Positions 17,225 to 25,090 of a stretch of DNA of 64,000 nt are shown here, in pieces. The stretch is from Streptomyces sp. MMG1533. GTDB lineage: Bacteria; Actinomycetota; Actinomycetes; Streptomycetales; Streptomycetaceae. The stretch's first letter is position 1. Each line of letters starts with the position of its first letter. The stretch covers positions 29,881 through 93,880 of the forward strand of contig NZ_LGDG01000261.1 in assembly GCF_001279775.1 (NCBI RefSeq), written 5' to 3'. Made by a program: the position numbers and the translations under genes. The notes beneath the pieces were generated by a model. That model did not search any database. It saw only the letters and a list, made by a program, of their open reading frames with translations, and was not told the origin of the DNA.

Positions 17225-17476
17225 ATGCCTGAGCACGTCTCGGTCTACCAGTTGCTTGGTATGACCTTCCTCGTCCTGGTGGCCGTCGCCTGGGCCGCCG
17301 GCCTGGTCTTCATGCTGCGCCGCGGCCGCGTCGAAGCCGCCCTGTGGCGCGCTCGGACGCTGCCCGCGCTGCCGCACCAGCGGCAGGTCGGCCCGCAGCG
17401 GGAGTCCGTCGAGCTGACGCCGACGGAAGAGGACGAGTTCGCGGGTCTGGTACGACGGCTCAGCGCCGGCCGCTGA
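17225..17476 (+). CDS. Small single-pass membrane protein, unknown function (83 aa)
   Basis: ATG 17225 gives an 83-aa protein. One hydrophobic helix lies at about residues 9-31 (LLGMTFLVLVAVAWAAGLVF), followed by a basic RRGRVEAALWRAR stretch and an acidic C-terminal tail with TPTEEDEFAGLVRRL. The positive-inside rule puts the C-terminus in the cytoplasm. I recognise no family. It lies between fruA and the opposite-strand protein at 17496, and it probably has its own promoter downstream of the fruA hairpin. Confidence 0.6.
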   Translation: MPEHVSVYQLLGMTFLVLVAVAWAAGLVFMLRRGRVEAALWRARTLPALPHQRQVGPQRESVELTPTEEDEFAGLVRRLSAGR

Positions 17477-17495
17477 CCCGCTCGGGGAACCCCGC

Positions 17496-18242
17496 TCAGG
17501 AGACCTGCGCCGCCCGCCGCTCCATCGCGTCCCTGGCCGCGTCCTCGCTCACGTACACCTCGCACATGTGCCGCCCGTCCGGCGTCGCAGTGTGCTCGAC
17601 CTCCCAGAGGGAGACCTCCGCGCCGTCCCGCAGCAGGAACGCGTGCTCGTAGAGCGAGATGGACAACCCGGCGCGGCCCGTGCGGCTGGGGCGCCCGAAG
17701 GCCTGCGTGATCTGGTGCGCGAACGCCGTGGTCAGCAGCTCGGCCGTCTCCGCGTCCGGCCGGTCCGTGTTCTCCGCCCGGCGCAGCACCCGGCGCGCGT
17801 GGTCCGCCGAGTCGTCGGGCAGGTACGCGTGGCGCGGCACGGGGATCTGCGACAGCTGCATCGTCACCGGCAGTTCGAAGTCCGGAGCGTCCGCCGGCAG
17901 GGGCAGGCGGGCGGTGGCCGCGCGCAGCTCCTCCTCGTCCACGTACACCTCGTGCTGCGGGTCGCTGCCCGGCGCGGTGTTGTGGACGAGCTCCCACAGC
18001 GTGAGTGCCGAGCCGTCGACGAGCAGCCAGGTGTGGCGGTACGTCTCGCGGTGCAGCCCCGCGCTGTGATGCGCGGAGTGCAGCGAACTGTCGTGCGCCA
18101 GCGCGCAGTCCAGTCGCTGGATCGTCTCGTCGGGCAGCTCGAAGGAGTTCAGGGCACGGCCGAGGAGCCGCGCGAGGTGCTCCTCCGGAGACTCGGGCGA
18201 CTCGGGTGGTTCGTACGCTGCCGTCTCGTACGGAACGCTCAA
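17496..18242 (-). CDS. Conserved Streptomyces protein of unknown function (DUF6227-like), internal repeat
   Basis: A 248-aa soluble protein with no catalytic motif that I recognise; I believe the family is DUF6227 but am not sure. It contains an internal duplication. HTWLLVDGSALTLWELVHNT at about residue 70 and HAFLLRDGAEVSLWEVEHTA at about 205 align well. Each is followed by a short segment ending in EVYVDEEELRAA or EVYVSEDAARDA. Each repeat looks like one beta-rich half followed by a helix, so the protein may form a pseudo-dimer. Its start is ATG 18242. Confidence 0.65.
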   Translation of the reverse strand: MSVPYETAAYEPPESPESPEEHLARLLGRALNSFELPDETIQRLDCALAHDSSLHSAHHSAGLHRETYRHTWLLVDGSALTLWELVHNTAPGSDPQHEVYVDEEELRAATARLPLPADAPDFELPVTMQLSQIPVPRHAYLPDDSADHARRVLRRAENTDRPDAETAELLTTAFAHQITQAFGRPSRTGRAGLSISLYEHAFLLRDGAEVSLWEVEHTATPDGRHMCEVYVSEDAARDAMERRAAQVS

Positions 18243-18346
18243 GGTTTCTCCCGGCGTTGCTGCATGTCACCTTGTGGGTGCATACCGTAGCCCCTCGGTC
18301 GGACATCATGTCCGGGAACCGAGAAAACGTACGCCCGGAAAACGGG

Positions 18347-18377
18347 CGGGCCGCGGGGAAAGTTCCCACGCGGCCCG
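18347..18377 (-). terminator. Hairpin downstream of L,D-transpeptidase gene
   Basis: CGGGCCGCG (18347-18355) pairs with CGCGGCCCG (18369-18377). The inner bases GGGAA and TTCCC extend the stem with one bulged A. It lies about 50 bp beyond the stop of the minus-strand L,D-transpeptidase gene. A separate GGACAT-C-ATGTCC palindrome (18301-18313) lies between it and the DUF6227-like gene and could be an operator. Confidence 0.65.
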
Positions 18378-18428
18378 ATGGTTCGTCAAAAACTGCCGGT
18401 CAGAGGCCCCTTGGGCGTCGGGCTGCGA

Positions 18429-19646
18429 TCATGCGGCACTCCCCGCAACCCACTCGTTCCACGCCATGTTCCAGCCGTTCAACCCGTTGTCGGGCGACAC
18501 CGTCTTGTCGGGGGAGTTCTTGACGATCACGACGTCCCCGACGATCGAGTTGTCGTAGAACCACTTGGCGTTCGTGTCGGCCCCGGCGCCCTGCACGTCC
18601 TGGAGGCCGACGCAGCCGTGGCTGGTGCCCTGGCGGCCGAAGGGCGGGTTGCCCTTGTTGTACCAGTAGTTGCCGTGGACGAAGGTCCCCGACGTCGTCA
18701 GGCGCATCGCGTGCGGGACGTCCGGGATGTCGTACGCGTTGTCGAGGCCGACCGTCCTGCTGTCCATCCGCAGCTTCGCGAACTTCTCCGAGATCACCAT
18801 CTGCCCGTTGTACGTGGTGAACTCCGCGCTGCCCGCCGAGATCGGCACCGTCTTGAGGGTCCTGCCGTCCCGCGCGACCGTCATGGTCTGCGTGTTCACG
18901 TCGACCGTGGACACCTGCGAGCGGCCGATCGTGAAGGTGACGGTCTTCTTCTGCACCCCGACGACGCCGTTCGCGCCCTCGACCCCGTCCAGGTCGATCT
19001 TCATGGTGACCTTGGAGCCGGCCTTCCAGTACTCCTCGGGCCGGAAGTCGAGCCGCTGCGCCCCGAACCAGTGCCCGACCACCTTCTGCCCGGTGTTCGA
19101 CGACACCGTGATGTGCGACTGCACGGCCTTCTGGTCGCTGATCGCCTTGTCGAACCTGAACGACACCGGCATCCCGACACCCACCGTCGTCCCGTCGTCG
19201 GGCGTGTACGTCCCGATGAAGCTGTTGGCCGAACTGACGGTGGTGAAGGCGGACTTGGCGGCCTCGGTCCGCCCGTCCGAGTCCTTCGCGGTCGCCGCTA
19301 TCTCGTACTTCGTCCCCCGCTCCAGCTGCTCCTTCGGCTTCCAGCTGCCGCCGTCGGCGGATATCGCCCCCGGTACGGCCGTCCCCGCGCCGGCCACCGT
19401 CATCTTCACGTCCGTCAGCTTCCCGTCGCTGACCTTCACTCCGGTCGTGTTGATCGACGCGCCGGTCGAGCCGTCCTCGGCCGAGATGGAGATCTTCGCC
19501 GCCGAGGACTTGGCGGAGTCCCCGGCGTTCTTGTCGTCGTTCTTGGCATTGGCGCTGCCACCGCACGCGGTGAGGGTGAGGGCGCCGACCATCAGGGCGG
19601 CACAGGCCCCGAGTACGCGCCGCGCTGCTTTGTCCGGCGTTGTCAC
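18429..19646 (-). CDS. L,D-transpeptidase lipoprotein (YkuD domain with Ig-like domains)
   Basis: A 405-aa cell-wall enzyme that forms 3-3 peptidoglycan cross-links. The start is GTG 19646 with GGAG 7 nt upstream. The signal peptide ends in the lipobox LTLTACGGS, so the protein is lipid-anchored outside the membrane. Two Ig-like/BIG domains span about residues 45-250. The YkuD catalytic domain follows, with HGNYWYN and the active-site motif SHGCVGL (Cys345). This layout matches mycobacterial LdtMt2-type enzymes. A hairpin terminator lies downstream at 18347-18377. Confidence 0.92.
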   Translation of the reverse strand: MTTPDKAARRVLGACAALMVGALTLTACGGSANAKNDDKNAGDSAKSSAAKISISAEDGSTGASINTTGVKVSDGKLTDVKMTVAGAGTAVPGAISADGGSWKPKEQLERGTKYEIAATAKDSDGRTEAAKSAFTTVSSANSFIGTYTPDDGTTVGVGMPVSFRFDKAISDQKAVQSHITVSSNTGQKVVGHWFGAQRLDFRPEEYWKAGSKVTMKIDLDGVEGANGVVGVQKKTVTFTIGRSQVSTVDVNTQTMTVARDGRTLKTVPISAGSAEFTTYNGQMVISEKFAKLRMDSRTVGLDNAYDIPDVPHAMRLTTSGTFVHGNYWYNKGNPPFGRQGTSHGCVGLQDVQGAGADTNAKWFYDNSIVGDVVIVKNSPDKTVSPDNGLNGWNMAWNEWVAGSAA

Positions 19647-19805
19647 GAGTTGCTCCAATTTAAGATGGTGTGTGCGATCCGCTCCAGTGCGTGGAGAAGG
19701 AGGGGATCGATCGGCGGTCGGGTTCCCACAGACCGCCATGAACGCCATCACGTGACAGAACCGGGACAAACAAACGCACGAACGCACCCCCTTGGGGAAT
19801 GCGCG

Positions 19806-20834
19806 TCAGCGGCCCCCGTACAACTCCCCGTACGACGGCCACACCCCGCCCGGCCCGTCCACCGACTCGGCCGCGCGCACGGCGCGCACGATCGCGCGGG
19901 TCACGACGTCCGCGCCCGCCGCGAGGATCTCGTTCAGCGGGAGGGGACGCTCGGTGTCGAGCGGGCGGGCCCCGGTCGCCAGCGCGAACACCGTGTCGCC
20001 GTCGTGGAGCAGATGCACCGGCCGCACGGCACGCGCGAGGCCGTCGTGCGCCGTACCGGCCACCTTCTGTGCCTGCGCCTTCGACAGTTCCGCGTCGGTG
20101 GCCACCACCGCGAGCGTGGTGTTGAGCGGGGGAGGCGCGCTCTGCGCCGCGAGGTCGGCGAGGCGCCGGCGTGCGGCATCGTGGACCCGCTCCTGCGGGT
20201 ACTCCACGCGCCCCTGGAACAACTCCCCGTACAGCACCCCCGTTTCCGGATCCTGTACCGACCCCGCCGCGTTCGCCACCACCAGCGCGGCCACCGTGAT
20301 CCCCGAGTCGAGGACGACGCTCGCGGTGCCCACGCCGCCCTTCATCAACCCGACCGTGGCGCCCGTGCCCGCGCCCACGCAGCCCTCCCGCACCCGCGCT
20401 CCGGGCTCGCTCGCCGCAGCCGCCTCGACGGCCGCCCGGCCGGTGGCCGCGTCGGGCCTGGCCCGGAAGTCGCCGCCGCGCCCCAGGTCGAAGACACAGG
20501 CGGCGGGCACCACCGGGACGACATGCGCCGGATCCGCCCCGACCCGCACTCCGCGCCCCTGCTCCTCCAGCCAGGCCATCACCCCGGACGCCGCGTCGAG
20601 CCCGTACGCGCTGCCGCCGGTCAGCACGATCGCGTCGATCTTCTGCACCACGTTGCGCGGGTCGAGGGCGTCGGTCTCCTTGGTGCCGGGTCCGCCGCCC
20701 CGCACGTCCACGGCGGCCACGGCGCCGCCCGCCGGGGCGAGGACGACCGTGGTGCCGGTGAGCCAACCGTCACCGGTGCGTGTCGCGTGCCCCACGCGCA
20801 CCCCGGCGACGTCCGTCAAAGCGTCAACTGTCAT
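19806..20834 (-). CDS. P1/S58-family peptidase (DmpA-like aminopeptidase)
   Basis: A 342-aa protein of the DmpA/P1 family, Ntn-fold hydrolases that cleave themselves to free an N-terminal Ser or Thr nucleophile and then act as L-aminopeptidases or beta-peptidases. The start MTVDALTDVAGVRVGHATR is characteristic. GGSAYGLDAASGVM is conserved at about residue 74, and VANAAGSV at about 200 contains a Gly-Ser pair where autocleavage would be expected; I infer this site from position. There is no signal peptide, so it acts in the cytoplasm. The LtrA gene lies 41 bp upstream on the same strand, possibly co-transcribed. Confidence 0.85.
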   Translation of the reverse strand: MTVDALTDVAGVRVGHATRTGDGWLTGTTVVLAPAGGAVAAVDVRGGGPGTKETDALDPRNVVQKIDAIVLTGGSAYGLDAASGVMAWLEEQGRGVRVGADPAHVVPVVPAACVFDLGRGGDFRARPDAATGRAAVEAAAASEPGARVREGCVGAGTGATVGLMKGGVGTASVVLDSGITVAALVVANAAGSVQDPETGVLYGELFQGRVEYPQERVHDAARRRLADLAAQSAPPPLNTTLAVVATDAELSKAQAQKVAGTAHDGLARAVRPVHLLHDGDTVFALATGARPLDTERPLPLNEILAAGADVVTRAIVRAVRAAESVDGPGGVWPSYGELYGGR

Positions 20835-20875
20835 GGGGCCAGTGTCGTCCAGGCACCGGCCCCGCCCCGGGACCG

Positions 20876-22081
20876 TCAGGCCGCCGGGGCCGCCCGTCTG
20901 CTCTCCCCGCTCTCCCGGGCGACCATCCGCGCCGTCAGCGTGGTGCCGACCGCCACCGCGCCCGCCGTCACCACGCCCGCGGCAAGCACCGCCCAGTCGC
21001 CCAGGAAGCTGCAGCAGATCACCAGCAGCGCCGTGGTCGGCAACACCAGTTGCTGGGCGGTGCCCACCTTGAAGTGGCGTGAGTGCAGCACCCAGACAGT
21101 GAGCAGGTAGAGCGCCGTCGGCAGGGTCACGGCGGACGACGCCGCCAGCGTGGAGATGTGCGCCTTGCCGATCGCCTGCTCGACCGCGACCTCCAGGCCG
21201 GCGCCGATCGCCGCGGCCGAGGCGAAGACCAGGTAGTGGCCGTAGCCCCACAGGAACGCCTGCTTGTTGGAGCGGAGATGGCCGTGGATGGGCACCACGA
21301 AGTAGATCCACCAGGCGGCGAAGATGATCAGCAGGCCGCCCGCGGCGATCGGCAGCAGTTCGTCCAGCGCGTCGTTCTCCTCGATGCCGGACTTCACGGC
21401 GACCGTGGCCGCGGCGATCGTCTCGCCGAGCACGATGATCGTGAACAGCCCGTACCGCTCCGCGATGTGGTGCGGGTGCCAGGACGTCGGATGGTCCTTC
21501 TCGGCGTAGGGCGGCACACACATCTCGAGGAGCGCCATCACCAGGAACACCCAGGGCCTGGCCCCCTCGGGCAGGAACAGCAGCCCCAGCCAGCCGACCT
21601 GGCAGAGCAGCACGCCACCGGCGTACCGCAGGGCCATCGTTCTCTCCGGGCCCTCGCTCGACCGTGCCACCCGCAGCCACTGCGCCGTCATGGCGAGCCG
21701 CATGATCGCGTAGCCCAGCCAGACGGCCAGGAACTCGTTGTCCTCGAACGCCCGGGAGACCCCGGCCGCGAGCACCAGGACACCGGAGATCTGGAGCAGG
21801 GTCACGACCCGGTACAGGGCGTCGTCGTTGTCGTACGCCGAGGCGAACCACGTGAAGTTCATCCACGCCCACCAGATGGCGAAGAAGACCATCGCGTAGT
21901 CGAGGATGCCCTCGCCGGTGTGCGCCTCCGCCACGGCGTGCACCAGCTGGATGCCCGCCTGGGCGATCGCCACGACGAAACACAGGTCGAAGAAGAGCTC
22001 GAGCGGTGAGGCGACCCGGTGCGCCTCGTCGCGGCCGCGGGCGGTGAGTCTGCGCAGGGGGCTCCGGGAACTGGAGGTCAT
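20876..22081 (-). CDS. Low temperature requirement protein A (LtrA) family membrane protein
   Basis: A 401-aa integral membrane protein with about 11 hydrophobic segments. The family signature ASPLELFFDLCFVVAIAQ is near residue 27, and HHIAERYGLFTIIVLGE is the central conserved block. LtrA was named for a Listeria mutant that grows poorly in the cold; the biochemical role is not established. It starts at ATG 22081, divergent from the 58-aa protein at 22175, and is followed by the P1 peptidase gene. Confidence 0.88.
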   Translation of the reverse strand: MTSSSRSPLRRLTARGRDEAHRVASPLELFFDLCFVVAIAQAGIQLVHAVAEAHTGEGILDYAMVFFAIWWAWMNFTWFASAYDNDDALYRVVTLLQISGVLVLAAGVSRAFEDNEFLAVWLGYAIMRLAMTAQWLRVARSSEGPERTMALRYAGGVLLCQVGWLGLLFLPEGARPWVFLVMALLEMCVPPYAEKDHPTSWHPHHIAERYGLFTIIVLGETIAAATVAVKSGIEENDALDELLPIAAGGLLIIFAAWWIYFVVPIHGHLRSNKQAFLWGYGHYLVFASAAAIGAGLEVAVEQAIGKAHISTLAASSAVTLPTALYLLTVWVLHSRHFKVGTAQQLVLPTTALLVICCSFLGDWAVLAAGVVTAGAVAVGTTLTARMVARESGESRRAAPAA

Positions 22082-22174
22082 GAGACCAAGCACAGCAGAT
22101 GAAGCGCCCTTTTTCTTGTGAATGGATTCACAACCAGGGGAGGGGCTGAACTCCCGGGCCGTACCCTGGGACGT

Positions 22175-22351
22175 ATGACCACCGCCCCCGAGCCCGAACC
22201 GCGCGAGCCGAAGCCCGCGCTGATCTTCGACGACCCGCTGGACCAGCAGTCCTCGGACGACACGGACCGCGGGTGGGGCGAGCGGCCCGGCACCGACAGC
22301 GCGGCCGACCTGAAGCGCTTCCTCGACGAGAAGCCGCCCCACCATCTGTGA
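22175..22351 (+). CDS. Small acidic protein of unknown function (58 aa)
   Basis: ATG 22175 gives a 58-aa hydrophilic protein rich in Pro, Asp and Glu, with no membrane segment and no cysteine. It ends in AADLKRFLDEKPPHHL. The sequence looks disordered except for the C-terminal helix. The codon use is normal for the region, and the gene sits cleanly between divergent LtrA and convergent mscL, which supports it being real. I recognise no family. Confidence 0.55.
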   Translation: MTTAPEPEPREPKPALIFDDPLDQQSSDDTDRGWGERPGTDSAADLKRFLDEKPPHHL

Positions 22352-22386
22352 GCCGGGCGGGCCGCAGCCCGCCCGCTCCACCGTCG

Positions 22387-22851
22387 CTACTGCTCGTCGT
22401 GGCCCGAGCCGCGCTGGCGCTGCTGCGCGACCAGCGCGTCGCGGATCTCCTTCAGCACCTCCAGCTCGGTCAGCTCCACGACCTCCTGCGTGCCCTCCTT
22501 CGCCTTCCTGCGGGCCTCCTGCAGGGCCAGGTACTTCGACATGGGCAGGACCATCAGGAAGTAGACGACGGTCGCGGTGATCACGAAAGTGAGCGTCGCG
22601 CCGAGGACCGAGCCCCACAGGAGCCGGATGCCTTCCTCGCCCTGGCAGTTGTCGCTCAGGCAGGAGCTGTAGGTGTCGAGGTTCTTGGTGCCGATCGCTC
22701 CGACCAGCGGGTTGATGAGCCCCTTCACCACCGAGTTGACGATGTTGGTGAAGGCGGCGCCGATGACGACCGCCACTGCCAGATCGACAACGTTCCCGCG
22801 CATCAGGAAGGCCTTGAAGCCCTCCCAGACGCTCGGCTTCTTCTCGCTCAC
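22387..22851 (-). CDS. mscL: Large-conductance mechanosensitive channel
   Basis: A 154-aa MscL protein, the homopentameric tension-gated pore that releases solutes on hypo-osmotic shock. TM1 is at about residues 17-45 (GNVVDLAVAVVIGAAFTNIV), and TM2 is at about 75-100 (TLTFVITATVVYFLMVLP). Between them a periplasmic loop holds a Cys pair. The C-terminal helix with ELEVLKEIRDALV forms the cytoplasmic bundle. I chose GTG 22851, which gives MSEKKPSVWEGFKAFLMRGN. Confidence 0.95.
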   Translation of the reverse strand: MSEKKPSVWEGFKAFLMRGNVVDLAVAVVIGAAFTNIVNSVVKGLINPLVGAIGTKNLDTYSSCLSDNCQGEEGIRLLWGSVLGATLTFVITATVVYFLMVLPMSKYLALQEARRKAKEGTQEVVELTELEVLKEIRDALVAQQRQRGSGHDEQ

Positions 22852-22989
22852 GTAGGGGACTCTCCTTGCATGCACAGGTTGTGGAACAAACAGCTCCGCA
22901 ACCTACGGCAGGACGAGTCAGGCCTGTCCAACCGGGTAGCTCCAACGCGGTCCCTGACGGGAATGGGCACGGGACGGAAAGCACACGGC

Positions 22990-23544
22990 TCAGCACAGCG
23001 TCACCGCCAGCCGGGCCGTCGCGCTCGCACCGGCGAGACTCGCCGCGGTGGAGCGCGGCACCGAGAGCACCACCAGCGCCCCGCCCTCGGTCGCCCCGTC
23101 CAGTGGCTCGGGCACCTTCGTCACCCGCGCCCCGCGCGCGACGACGCGCGCGTCGGCGCCGGTCGCCGTCTCCTCGGCGGCGATGACGTCCACCCGGTCG
23201 CCGGGCCGCAGCAGCCGGACCGTGGCCCCGTCGGCGATCCGCACCGGCGCCGTCACGGTCTGGACGGCACGGCGTTCCCGTACGAAGTCCGCCTGCGGAT
23301 GTCCGCGGGTCCGCTCCGCGTCGCGCGGGCCCGACGCCACGAGCGCGGCCGCGGTGACGGCGAGGCCGACCGCCACGGCCCGCCTCCGCTGCCGTACGAG
23401 CCGCTGCAGTTGACAGCGTCCGCCGCGGACCCGCACCGGGGCGAAGTGCGGCACCTCGCATGTGGGAGGAGCGTCCGTGCCGAGCGGGCGCGGGGAGACG
23501 GGAGAAGGGGAGGGAGCAGGGAAGGGAGAAGGGGCATAGGGCAT
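22990..23544 (-). CDS. SAF-domain protein (CpaB/RcpC-like), membrane-anchored
   Basis: A 184-aa protein starting at ATG 23544. A Pro-rich cytoplasmic N-terminus of about 45 residues leads to a basic RRRAVAVGLAVTAAALVASG membrane segment at about 55-70. The outer part is a SAF domain: ADGATVRLLRPGDRVDVIAAE followed by VVARGARVTKVPEP. This is the arrangement of CpaB/RcpC pilus-assembly and flagellar FlgA-type proteins. No pilus genes are adjacent, so its role here is unclear. Confidence 0.75.
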   Translation of the reverse strand: MPYAPSPFPAPSPSPVSPRPLGTDAPPTCEVPHFAPVRVRGGRCQLQRLVRQRRRAVAVGLAVTAAALVASGPRDAERTRGHPQADFVRERRAVQTVTAPVRIADGATVRLLRPGDRVDVIAAEETATGADARVVARGARVTKVPEPLDGATEGGALVVLSVPRSTAASLAGASATARLAVTLC

Positions 23545-23700
23545 GAGAACCACCACCTGCGACGAGGGATCGGCTTGCGATGCCACGATGAGGCTTCGCG
23601 CCGATTCCCGCTGAGGCCGGTGGGCTACTGGCGGGTTGTGGACAACTCCCTCACCCGAACGGGAAGTTCCGCCCCTGCGGCTCAACCGCCGCCCTGTCCG

Positions 23701-24534
23701 CTACGGCAGCGCGAACCCCGGATCCATCCCGCCCAGCGCGTTCGTGCACAGGCAGTCCCGCTCCTCGGCCGAGGGCAGCGCGGCCACCGCGTCGAACAGC
23801 ACGCCCCGCAACCGGTCCACGTTCGCCGCGAACACCCGGAGCACCTCGTCGTGGGAGACGCCCTCGCCGGTCTCGGCGCCGGCGTCGAGGTCCGTGACCA
23901 GGGTCAACGACGTGTAGCAGAGCTCGAGTTCACGGGCCAGGGCCGCCTCGGGATGGCCGGTCATGCCCACCACCGACCAGCCCTGTGCCTGGTGCCACAA
24001 CGATTCGGCACGGGTCGAGAAGCGCGGCCCCTCGATCACCACCAGCGTGCCGCCGTCCACCGGCTCCCAGTCCTGACCGCGGGCCGCCTTCAGCGCGGCG
24101 GTCCGTCCGGCCGGGCAGTAGGGGTCGGCCAGGGACACGTGCACCACGTTCGGCACCGTGCCGTCCGGCAGCGGCAGCCCGTCGAAGTACGTGCCCGGCC
24201 GGGACTTCGTACGGTCGACCAGTTGGTCAGGCACCAGCAGCGTCCCCGGGCCGTACTCGGGGCGCAGGCCGCCCACCGCACAGGGGCCGAGCACCTGGCG
24301 CACGCCGACCGACCTGAGTGCCCAGAGGTTGGCGCGGTAGTTGATGCGGTGCGGCGGCAGATGGTGGCCGCGGCCGTGCCGGGGCAGGAAGGCGACCCGC
24401 CGGCCGGCGACCTCGCCGAGGAAGAGGGAGTCGCTGGGGGGCCCGTAGGGGGTGTCCACCTGGATCTCGGTCACGTCGTCGAGGAACGAGTAGAAGCCGG
24501 AGCCGCCGATTACGCCGATCTCTGCGTTCGCCAT
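23701..24534 (-). CDS. S-methyl-5'-thioadenosine phosphorylase
   Basis: A 277-aa PNP/MTAP-family enzyme that splits methylthioadenosine with phosphate to adenine and methylthioribose 1-phosphate in methionine salvage. The start IGVIGGSGFYSFLDD holds the phosphate-binding Gly-Gly-Ser. FLPRHGRGHHLPPHRINYRA is the family signature at about residue 50. VVIEGPRFSTRAES and VVGMTGHPEAALAREL form the base-binding site. The ATG at 24534 gives the usual N-terminus. It shares its strand with fmdB upstream, with a hairpin between them. Confidence 0.92.
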   Translation of the reverse strand: MANAEIGVIGGSGFYSFLDDVTEIQVDTPYGPPSDSLFLGEVAGRRVAFLPRHGRGHHLPPHRINYRANLWALRSVGVRQVLGPCAVGGLRPEYGPGTLLVPDQLVDRTKSRPGTYFDGLPLPDGTVPNVVHVSLADPYCPAGRTAALKAARGQDWEPVDGGTLVVIEGPRFSTRAESLWHQAQGWSVVGMTGHPEAALARELELCYTSLTLVTDLDAGAETGEGVSHDEVLRVFAANVDRLRGVLFDAVAALPSAEERDCLCTNALGGMDPGFALP

Positions 24535-24616
24535 GACCAGCACAGTAACCGGCGCGGTCCCGGCCCGGAGCCCGGGGCCGGAAACCTCGCTCGGAGCCCG
24601 GGTCCGGAGACGACGA

Positions 24617-24647
24617 GAACCCCGCGGTCGGGACGACGGCGGGGTTC
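24617..24647 (-). terminator. Hairpin downstream of FmdB-type gene
   Basis: GAACCCCGC (24617-24625) and GCGGGGTTC (24639-24647) form a 9-bp stem with a 13-nt loop, 23 bp past the stop of the zinc-ribbon gene on the minus strand. Confidence 0.65.
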
Positions 24648-24669
24648 CGTGAGCGCGCCTGATGCGGCC

Positions 24670-25023
24670 TTACGCGGCCGAGCTGCTGCTGGACGAGGTC
24701 CCGCTGCTCGACGACTTCGAGTCCGAGGACGACGAAGAGGACGACGACGAAGAGGACGTCGACGAGGCGGACGAGCCGGACTTCGAGTCCTTCGAGTCCG
24801 AGGACGTCGACGACTTCGCGGACGCCGGCGAGGTGCTCGACGAGGAGCCGCGGCTGTCGTTGCGGTAGAAGCCGGAGCCCTTGAAGACAATGCCGACCGC
24901 GGAGAACACCTTCTTCAGGCGTCCATTGCAGCTGGGGCACTCGGTAAGGGCGTCGTCGGTGAACTTCTGCACCGCCTCGAGGCCCTCGCCGCACTCGGTG
25001 CACTGGTACTGGTAGGTGGGCAC
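24670..25023 (-). CDS. FmdB-family zinc-ribbon protein with Ser-rich tail
   Basis: A 117-aa protein. GTG 25023 has a strong GGAGG 6 nt upstream. The first 55 residues are the FmdB/CxxC zinc ribbon: MPTYQYQCTECGE and ECPSCNGRLKKVF hold the two Cys pairs. It continues with GIVFKGSGFYRND, which is typical of the family. The remaining half is a low-complexity tail of Ser, Lys, Asp and Thr, probably disordered. FmdB proteins are annotated as regulators, but their function is poorly known. A CIRCE-like element overlaps the ribosome-binding region, suggesting heat-shock (HrcA) control. Confidence 0.88.
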   Translation of the reverse strand: MPTYQYQCTECGEGLEAVQKFTDDALTECPSCNGRLKKVFSAVGIVFKGSGFYRNDSRGSSSSTSPASAKSSTSSDSKDSKSGSSASSTSSSSSSSSSSSDSKSSSSGTSSSSSSAA

Positions 25024-25033
25024 TGTCTTCCTC

Positions 25034-25060
25034 CTGGCACTCTCACTCAATGAGTGCTAA
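25034..25060 (-). promoter_or_regulatory. CIRCE-like element (candidate HrcA operator)
   Basis: Read on the minus strand it is TTAGCACTC-N9-GAGTGCCAG. The CIRCE consensus is TTAGCACTC-N9-GAGTGCTAA, so the first arm matches 9/9 and the second 7/9, with the exact 9-nt spacer. It begins 10 nt before the GTG of the zinc-ribbon gene and overlaps the GGAGG. CIRCE commonly lies in the leader of groEL/dnaK-type genes, which suits this position. HrcA binding is inferred. Confidence 0.65.
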
Positions 25061-25090
25061 CGAGGGTCCATAGTGACGTATTCCCGGGAA

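Noticed and set aside
18378..21110. Very long plus-strand frame opposite the L,D-transpeptidase and P1 peptidase genes
   Set aside because: It covers two well-defined genes on the other strand and has only low-complexity composition.
22273..25053. Long plus-strand frame across mscL, SAF and MTA phosphorylase genes
   Set aside because: Shadow frame; the minus-strand genes have clear family motifs.
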